Origin: Pseudonocardia parietis | Lineage (GTDB): Bacteria; Actinomycetota; Actinomycetes; Mycobacteriales; Pseudonocardiaceae | Direction of reading: 5' to 3' | NCBI RefSeq assembly: GCF_017876315.1 | Contig: NZ_JAGINU010000001.1 | Coordinates: 3,410,001-3,474,000, forward strand | DNA: 64,000 nucleotides | In this document: positions 59,162 to 64,000 of the stretch, one piece after another | How positions within the stretch are numbered: position 1 is the stretch's first letter | Layout: every line of letters begins with the position of its first letter | Translations under genes and position numbers: made by a program | Notes under the pieces: model-generated | What the model was told of the DNA's origin: nothing | What the model saw: the letters and a program-made list of their open reading frames with translations, nothing else | Database searches by the model: none

Positions 59162-59791
59162 TCAGGGGCGGAGCGCGTGCAGCACCATCGACTGCGCGAC
59201 GGCGATGAGCTCGTCGAGGGAACCGCGGTCGGAGTCCCACCACTCCACCGACCAGTTCAGCGCCCCCAGGACGAGCATCCGGCCCACCGACGGATCGACG
59301 TCCGCACGCAGCAGGCCGGCGTCCGCGAGATCCATCACCAGGTCCCGCCAGATCTCGTTGTACTCGCCGAGGGTCTTGAGTGCTCGCCTGTTGAACGGTT
59401 CCGGAACCTGGTTCAGGTTGCGGACCACGGCCCGCGTGTAGTCGGAGATCTCGAGCTCGTGCCGGAGGTGGGCCTCGACGGCGGCGGAGAGTCGCGCCGA
59501 CGGTGACGTCTTCTCCGGGAGGGCGGCGAGCGTCTCCGTGAGGTGCTGGTGCATCGCCTGCACACCGGCGTGGAGCACCGCCTCGATCAGGTCTTCCCGC
59601 GACGGGTAGTAGTAGTAGATCGCGGGTGCCTGGACGTGTGCCGCCTCGGCGATGTCGGACAGTCTCGTCCCGGAGAAGCCCTTGTCGGCCAGGACCTTGG
59701 CGGTGGCGTCGAGCAGTCGCGCGCGCGTGCGCGCCGACTTCGATTCGGCACTCTCGGGTTCGGCGGGGGCTGCAGTCGGCTTGCGGGGCAC
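59162..59791 (-). CDS. TetR-family regulator, KstR2-like
   Basis: A 209-residue TetR protein: HTH at residues 20-68 (TRARLLDATAKVLADKGFSG, LSDIAEAAHVQAPAIYYYYP) and a C-terminal domain with LKTLGEYNEIWRDLVMDLAD and LGALNWSVEWW, a pattern seen in KstR2 and other acyl-CoA-responsive repressors. It is divergent from the thiolase gene with the TTAGAAAATGT motif in the 99-bp gap. It probably controls the surrounding CoA-catabolic genes. Confidence 0.85.
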   Translation of the reverse strand: MPRKPTAAPAEPESAESKSARTRARLLDATAKVLADKGFSGTRLSDIAEAAHVQAPAIYYYYPSREDLIEAVLHAGVQAMHQHLTETLAALPEKTSPSARLSAAVEAHLRHELEISDYTRAVVRNLNQVPEPFNRRALKTLGEYNEIWRDLVMDLADAGLLRADVDPSVGRMLVLGALNWSVEWWDSDRGSLDELIAVAQSMVLHALRP

Positions 59792-59858
59792 GTTGAAAGG
59801 ATATTCGAGAACGGCGGTACCGCGTTGCCACCCGCCTCCCGGCGTGTTCTACTCGAAG

Positions 59859-59869
59859 TTAGAAAATGT
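59859..59869. promoter_or_regulatory. Promoter/operator motif before the thiolase gene
   Basis: TTAGAAAATGT, identical to 11 bases before the SDR gene, 21 bases upstream of the thiolase GTG and 67 bases from the TetR start. Confidence 0.5.
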
Positions 59870-59890
59870 GATCGAGGTGGGAGAGCCGCT

Positions 59891-61060
59891 GTGGAGAACG
59901 CCGTCATCGTCGATGCCGTGAGGACCCCGGTCGGCAAGGGCAAGCCGGGCGGCGCGCTGTCCGCCGTCCACCCGACCGATCTGCTGGCCGGCCAGCTGAG
60001 TGCGCTCGTCGAGCGGACCGGCATCGACCCCGCCCTGGTCGAGGACGTCATCACCGGTTGCGCCCAGCAGGTGGGGGAGCAGTCCGGAAACATCGGCCGC
60101 AACGCCGTGCTCGGCGCCGGGTTCCCCGAGTCCGTCCCCGCGACCACGCTGAACCGCCAGTGCGGCTCCAGCCAGCAGGCCGCCTCGTTCGCGGCCCAGG
60201 CGATCCTCGCCGGAGCGCACGACGTCGTCATCGCGGCGGGTGTCGAGTCGATGAGCGCGGTACCGATCGGCAGCTCCCGCCCCACCAGCATGGGCGCCCG
60301 GGCGGCGGCGCGCTATCCGGCAGGCCTGGTCAACCAGGGTGTCTCCGCGGAGCTGGTGGCCCAGCGCTGGAAGCTCGAGCGCGACGAGCTCGACGCCTAC
60401 TCGGCGGAGTCCCATCGCCGCGCCGCACGGACCTGGGCGGACGGCGGGTTCGACGCCGAGGTCGTCGGGGTACCGGAGGCCGCGGACCTCGTCATGGACG
60501 AGACCGTGCGGGCAGGCACCACCGCCGAGGGGCTCTCGGGGCTTCGCCCGTCCTTCGGGACCGACGAGATGGTCGCCCGGTTCCCGGACATCGACTGGAA
60601 GATCACGCCGGGTAGCTCGTCACCGGTGACGGACGGCGCGTCGGCCGTTCTGATCATGAGCGAACGACGGGCGACGGCGCTCGGCCTGCGGCCGCGGGCC
60701 CGCTTCCACTCCTTCTCCGTGGTCGGCGACGACCCGCTGCTCATGCTCACCGGCCCGATCCCGGCCACGCACAAGATCCTCGCGCGCAGCGGGCTGAGCC
60801 TCGACCGGATCGACGCGTACGAGGTGAACGAGGCGTTCGCGCCGGTGCCGCTGGCGTGGGCCCGGGAGTTCGGGGCCGACCCGGAGCGGCTCAACCCGCG
60901 CGGCGGCGCGATCGCGCTGGGCCACGCCCTCGGCTCCTCGGGGACCCGGCTGCTGGTCACTCTTCTGCACCACCTGGAGGCGACCGGCGGTCGCTACGGG
61001 TTGCAGACGATGTGCGAGGCGGGCGGGATGGCCAACGCCACGATCATCGAGCGGCTCTGA
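59891..61060 (+). CDS. Thiolase (acetyl-CoA acyltransferase)
   Basis: A 389-residue thiolase: nucleophile Cys in TLNRQCGSSQQAA, NEAFAPVPLAW, GGAIALGHALGSSGTRLL (His) and the C-terminal MCEAGGMANATIIERL, where the second Cys is kept although the usual CxGGG is CEAGG. It cleaves 3-ketoacyl-CoA, or condenses acetyl-CoA. Context (hydratase, reductase, KstR2-like TetR) favours degradation of lipids or steroid ring remnants. GTG start; an 11-bp hairpin follows the stop. Confidence 0.9.
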   Translation: MENAVIVDAVRTPVGKGKPGGALSAVHPTDLLAGQLSALVERTGIDPALVEDVITGCAQQVGEQSGNIGRNAVLGAGFPESVPATTLNRQCGSSQQAASFAAQAILAGAHDVVIAAGVESMSAVPIGSSRPTSMGARAAARYPAGLVNQGVSAELVAQRWKLERDELDAYSAESHRRAARTWADGGFDAEVVGVPEAADLVMDETVRAGTTAEGLSGLRPSFGTDEMVARFPDIDWKITPGSSSPVTDGASAVLIMSERRATALGLRPRARFHSFSVVGDDPLLMLTGPIPATHKILARSGLSLDRIDAYEVNEAFAPVPLAWAREFGADPERLNPRGGAIALGHALGSSGTRLLVTLLHHLEATGGRYGLQTMCEAGGMANATIIERL

Positions 61061-61067
61061 GCCCGAC

Positions 61068-61103
61068 GACTGCGGGGCCGGTCGCGTCGCCCGCCCCGCA
61101 GTC
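61068..61103. terminator. Bidirectional terminator, thiolase / enoyl-CoA hydratase
   Basis: Arms GACTGCGGGGC and GCCCCGCAGTC pair perfectly around a 14-base loop in the 50-bp gap between convergent genes. There is no T-run. Confidence 0.65.
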
Positions 61104-61110
61104 CGCGGGA

Positions 61111-61911
61111 TCACCGGCCCCGGTAGACCGGGGTGCGCTTCTCCATGAACGCCTGCCGGCCCTCGCGGTAGTCGGCGGTGCTCGCGTGCCGTTGCTGGAG
61201 GTCGGCCTCCAGCTCGAGCTGCTCGGCCAGGTGGCACTGCGCGGCGGCGGTCAGCGCGGTCTTCATGCTCCCGAGTGCCACGGTCGGCGCCTGGGCGAGA
61301 CGGCCGGCCAGCGCCTCTGCGGCGCCGCGCAGGTCGTCGACCGGATGCACCGTGTTCACCAGGCCCCACTGCTCCGCCCGCGCCGCGGGCAGCTTCTCAC
61401 CGAGCATGCAGAGCTCGGCCGCCCGGGCCAGGCCCACCCGCTCGGCGAGGAACGCGGTGGCGCCCCCGTCCGGCATCACGCCGATCCGGACGAACGCCAG
61501 CAGGAAGTAGGCGTCCTCCGCCGCGAGCACGAGGTCGCAGGCCAGCGCGAGGGAGACGCCCAGGCCCGCACATGCTCCGTGGACCGCGGCCACGTACGGC
61601 TTCGGCGCGGCCCGGATCTGGGCGACGATCGGGTTGTAGATCTCCCGGAGCCGGGAGCTGAGGTCGGGGTCGCCGTCCGGGGTGAGCTCACGCTCGTTCT
61701 TCACGTCGGCGCCCGCGCAGAAAGCGCGGCCCGCGCCGGTGATCAGGACCGCGCGCACCTCGTCGTCGGCGCCGGCGCGCCGGACCGCATCCAGCAGCTC
61801 ACGCCCCATGGCGGGGGTCCAGGCGTTGAGCGCGTCCGGCCGGTGCAGCTCGAGATGTGCGACGGCGTCCTCGACCCGGTAGCGCACGTCGGCGTAGGTC
61901 GTCGTGGTCAT
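61111..61911 (-). CDS. Enoyl-CoA hydratase/isomerase family protein
   Basis: A 266-residue crotonase: GRAFCAGADVKNE (oxyanion Gly), HGACAGLGVSLALACDLVLA (second oxyanion Gly) and FVRIGVMPDGGATAFLAERV. The crotonase Glu in the last block is replaced by Asp (MPDGG), so hydratase, isomerase or another CoA chemistry are all open. It is divergent from the MBL gene across a 106-bp gap containing the AGATTCAAAAG motif, and convergent with the thiolase. Confidence 0.87.
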   Translation of the reverse strand: MTTTTYADVRYRVEDAVAHLELHRPDALNAWTPAMGRELLDAVRRAGADDEVRAVLITGAGRAFCAGADVKNERELTPDGDPDLSSRLREIYNPIVAQIRAAPKPYVAAVHGACAGLGVSLALACDLVLAAEDAYFLLAFVRIGVMPDGGATAFLAERVGLARAAELCMLGEKLPAARAEQWGLVNTVHPVDDLRGAAEALAGRLAQAPTVALGSMKTALTAAAQCHLAEQLELEADLQQRHASTADYREGRQAFMEKRTPVYRGR

Positions 61912-61936
61912 ACCCCGAAGCTACGGCGTCGAACTG

Positions 61937-61947
61937 AGATTCAAAAG
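61937..61947. promoter_or_regulatory. AT-rich promoter motif between hydratase and MBL genes
   Basis: AGATTCAAAAG, an exact 11-base match to the motif before the ferredoxin reductase gene. It lies 25 bases from the hydratase start and 70 from the MBL start. Confidence 0.45.
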
Positions 61948-62017
61948 AGTGGTCCGGCGTGACGCGTGCATCGTGTCGCGTGCGGACGAGAAGCGATCGA
62001 ACCTTCGAGGAGGATGC

Positions 62018-63052
62018 ATGACGGCGGAGCTCGCTGAGCAGCCCGAGGACTGGACGGAGCCCGGTGCGTACCCGGTGGTGGCCGGCGTGCACCGGGTGCC
62101 GCTGCCACTGCCGCTGACCGGCCTGCGTGCGGTGAACGTCTACGTCGTCGACGGGCCGGAGGGGCCCACGCTGGTCGACTCCGGCTGGGCGGGCGCCGAT
62201 GCGGGACTGCTCACGGAGGGACTGCGGCGGCTCGGGCACGACCTGTCCGACGTGGCCCGGATCGCGGTGACCCACTCCCACCACGACCACTACACGCAGG
62301 CACTTGCGATCCGCGCGACGCACGGGACGCCGGTGCTGCTGGGCCGGGGTGAACGCCACTCCGTGGCGGCGATGGCCCGGCGGCCGGACAGCGAGGCCGC
62401 CCAGGCCGGGCTGCTCGTGCGGGCCGGCGCACCGGAACTGGCGGCCGAGATGGCACTCCGGTCGAAGGCGGAGGCTCTGGCCGACGATGCTCCCTGGGGC
62501 GAGCCGGACATCTGGCTCGACGACGGGCAGGCGCTCCCGGTAGGTGGCCGGGCCCTCGAGGTGCGCGCGACACCGGGGCACACCCGGGGGCACATCGTCT
62601 TGCGGGACAGTGGGATCGGCGCGCTGTTCGCCGGCGACCACGTCCTGCCGCACATCACGCCCTCGATCGGCTACGAGTGGGCGCCGGAGCCCGCGCCGCT
62701 GCAGAGCTACCTGGACTCGCTGCGGTTGGTGCGGGACCTGCCGGACACGCTGTTGCTGCCCGCGCACGGGCCGGTGACCCGCAGCGTGCACACCCGGATC
62801 GACGAGCTCCTCGATCATCACGAGGAGCGGCTCGCGGCCGCCCTGGCGCAGGTCCGCAGTGGAGCGGAGACCGCCTGCGCGGTCGCCGCGGGGTTGCCGT
62901 GGACGCGGCGGCGCAAGCGGCTCGAGGACCTCGAGACCGAGCACGCCGCGCTCGCGGTGCTCGAGATCGCGGCGCATCTGGACGTGCTCGTGGCAGCCGA
63001 GCAGCTGGTGTGCGCCGAGGTCGACGGAGTGCGCAGGTACGCCGTCGCCTGA
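62018..63052 (+). CDS. MBL-fold metallohydrolase
   Basis: A 344-residue metallo-beta-lactamase-fold protein: VTHSHHDHYTQAL (HxHxDH), TPGHTRGHIVL, LFAGDHVLPHITPSIGYEW and LPAHGPVT, followed by a winged-helix-like C-terminal domain (LEDLETEHAALAVLEIAAHL). The type resembles LACTB2/acyl-CoA-hydrolysing glyoxalase II-like proteins. GAGGAGG precedes the ATG. Its neighbours suggest hydrolysis of a CoA or acyl ester (inference). Confidence 0.85.
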   Translation: MTAELAEQPEDWTEPGAYPVVAGVHRVPLPLPLTGLRAVNVYVVDGPEGPTLVDSGWAGADAGLLTEGLRRLGHDLSDVARIAVTHSHHDHYTQALAIRATHGTPVLLGRGERHSVAAMARRPDSEAAQAGLLVRAGAPELAAEMALRSKAEALADDAPWGEPDIWLDDGQALPVGGRALEVRATPGHTRGHIVLRDSGIGALFAGDHVLPHITPSIGYEWAPEPAPLQSYLDSLRLVRDLPDTLLLPAHGPVTRSVHTRIDELLDHHEERLAAALAQVRSGAETACAVAAGLPWTRRRKRLEDLETEHAALAVLEIAAHLDVLVAAEQLVCAEVDGVRRYAVA

Positions 63053-63062
63053 TTCGCCCCTC

Positions 63063-63108
63063 GGCCCCACTGCCGTCGCCCGATCGATCGGGCGACGGCA
63101 GTGGGGCC
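63063..63108. terminator. 46-bp perfect palindrome, bidirectional terminator
   Basis: Two 23-base arms meet at GATC|GATC with no mismatch; arm ends are GGCCCCACTGCC and GGCAGTGGGGCC. It fills the 62-bp gap between convergent genes, 10 bases after the MBL stop and 6 bases before the FAD-enzyme stop. It lacks a T-run on either side. Confidence 0.85.
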
Positions 63109-63114
63109 GGGGGA

Positions 63115-64000
63115 TCAGGCCGTGGCGGAGAGCGGGACGTCCGCCTTGATCCGGTCGACCACGAGCGCGGCGGTCTCCGCGCAGGCGGTGGTGCCGCCGT
63201 TGGCGTACTCCTTGACGCCGTCGCCGACGTTCCAGAGGTTGGCGATCGGGGTGTCCGGCTGCAGGTCGTAGCCCGCGACGGCCCGCTGCGGCGGCCAGCC
63301 GTCCCGCATCACGGCCACCGACAGGACACGGGCGGCGTCGAACCCCGGGACGTGCTCGCCGAGGTCCTTCTTGAGCAGGGCGACCTCGCGCTCCTCGTCG
63401 AAGTCGCCCACGGACGGCTTCGGCACGGACGCCCCGACGTAGAGGTTCCAGCCGGGCGGTGCCATCTCGGGGCAGGTGTCGGTGAAGTTGGCGACGTAGC
63501 AGAGCCGCTCGGTCTTGGAGAACAGCAGCATCCCGGGTACGTCGACCAGCCGCTCCCGGCTGGCGAAGTTGACCGCCAGCATCGAGCAGGGGCGGTCCTT
63601 GGCCCGGACCTGGTCGCGGTAGTCCGCCGGCAGGGCGTCCGCACCGACCAGGGCGACCGTGCCCGCCGGCCCGGTGTTGCTGACGGCGACGCGGCAGCCG
63701 ATCTCGACCGCGGTGCCGTCCCGGCGGATCGTGGCCCCGGTGACCCGCCCGTCGGCGACGTGCAGTTTCTCGACCTCGGAGGACAGCCAGACCTCGCCGC
63801 CGCGTGCCGTCACCGTCTCGGCCAGCGACTGCCAGAGACCGATCGTGCCGTCCGGGCAGAACCCGAACCGCTTGAACGCCGACTTACGTGTGAAGTAGGT
63901 GAGGAAGACCCGTGCGGGCAGCTCCTCGGAGCCGACCGCGAACACCGAGGCGCACATGTTCCGGAACACGCCCTGCACTGCGTCGTTCTTCGAGTACCTG
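63115..64000 (-). CDS. Phytoene-desaturase-like FAD-dependent oxidoreductase (partial)
   Basis: The C-terminal 294 codons of a FAD enzyme whose start lies beyond the window; the frame stays open to the last base (RYSKNDAVQGVFRN). Recognisable parts are GEVWLSSEVEKLHVADGRV (FAD-binding helper), RVAVSNTGPAGTVALVG and the C-terminal PIANLWNVGDGVKEYANGGT, typical of the CrtI/amine-oxidase fold. Members desaturate, isomerise or oxidise carotenoids and related lipids. It may be part of the lipid unit to its left, but is convergent with it. Confidence 0.8.
   Translation of the reverse strand, partial: RYSKNDAVQGVFRNMCASVFAVGSEELPARVFLTYFTRKSAFKRFGFCPDGTIGLWQSLAETVTARGGEVWLSSEVEKLHVADGRVTGATIRRDGTAVEIGCRVAVSNTGPAGTVALVGADALPADYRDQVRAKDRPCSMLAVNFASRERLVDVPGMLLFSKTERLCYVANFTDTCPEMAPPGWNLYVGASVPKPSVGDFDEEREVALLKKDLGEHVPGFDAARVLSVAVMRDGWPPQRAVAGYDLQPDTPIANLWNVGDGVKEYANGGTTACAETAALVVDRIKADVPLSATA

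Noticed and set aside
1..64000. Long ORFs overlapping real genes on the opposite strand or in other frames (for example 86-1654, 8835-9908 and 34392-36104)
   Set aside because: They are Arg/Ala/Pro/Gly-rich translations typical of high-GC shadow frames, have no domains, and overlap genes with clear motifs.

Overview
The window is high-GC, gene-dense DNA with GTG starts, ATGA/GTGA stop-start overlaps and few Shine-Dalgarno-poor exceptions. The gene families (Mrf-type CobW protein with zinc-free ribosomal proteins, SigF-like sigma factor, ANTAR/GAF and SpoIIE-type signalling proteins, DUF3140/DUF1990, KstR2-like TetR) point to an actinobacterium, most likely Pseudonocardiaceae (Pseudonocardia-like). 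This is inference from gene content; no rRNA or tRNA gene is present to confirm it.

Layout. 1-2.3 kb: end of an unknown gene, an M24 peptidase and a RidA protein. 2.3-4.9 kb: a zinc-starvation unit, with mrf and a cysteine-free L32 on the minus strand diverging across a Zur-like box from cysteine-free L33, a 26-codon ORF, L28, S14 and L36. 5-14.3 kb: single metabolic and regulatory genes (2OG-Fe oxygenase, secreted trypsin-like protease, flavin monooxygenases, two alpha/beta hydrolases, quinone reductase, GlxA-type and LysR regulators).

14.3-25.8 kb is an insertion-sequence graveyard. A minus-strand operon (fumarylacetoacetate-hydrolase family, flavin-dependent oxidoreductase, metallo-beta-lactamase-fold hydrolase) is cut by an IS630-family element present as a perfect tandem pair and by two inverted copies of one 1306-bp IS3-family element. 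Removing the elements and one copy of each target duplication restores three intact reading frames. A further IS630-family element with an A7 slippery site follows.

25.8-32.7 kb: an N-acyl amino-acid cluster (D-aminoacylase, permease, N-acylamino-acid racemase, SIS protein, GNAT acyltransferase, divergent M20 hydrolase), resembling the known D-to-L amino-acid conversion route. 32.9-37.4 kb: MoxR/VWA pair, flavin monooxygenase, cytochrome P450. 37.8-42.6 kb: membrane protein, two decayed genes, DUF3140/DUF1990/TUDOR genes and an IS5-family element. 42.7-47.6 kb: a stress-signalling block (GAF-ANTAR protein, frameshifted SpoIIE phosphatase, a B12-binding protein with the CarH-type W-x9-EH motif, SigF-like sigma factor). 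48-56.8 kb: lipase-like protein, small proteins, SNF2 helicase, a TetR with twin operators facing a membrane-protease pair, methyltransferase, second TetR. 57-64 kb: a CoA-thioester/lipid catabolic set (SDR-like protein without catalytic Tyr/Lys, ferredoxin reductase, KstR2-like TetR, thiolase, enoyl-CoA hydratase, MBL hydrolase, phytoene-desaturase-like FAD enzyme) sharing short AT-rich promoter motifs.
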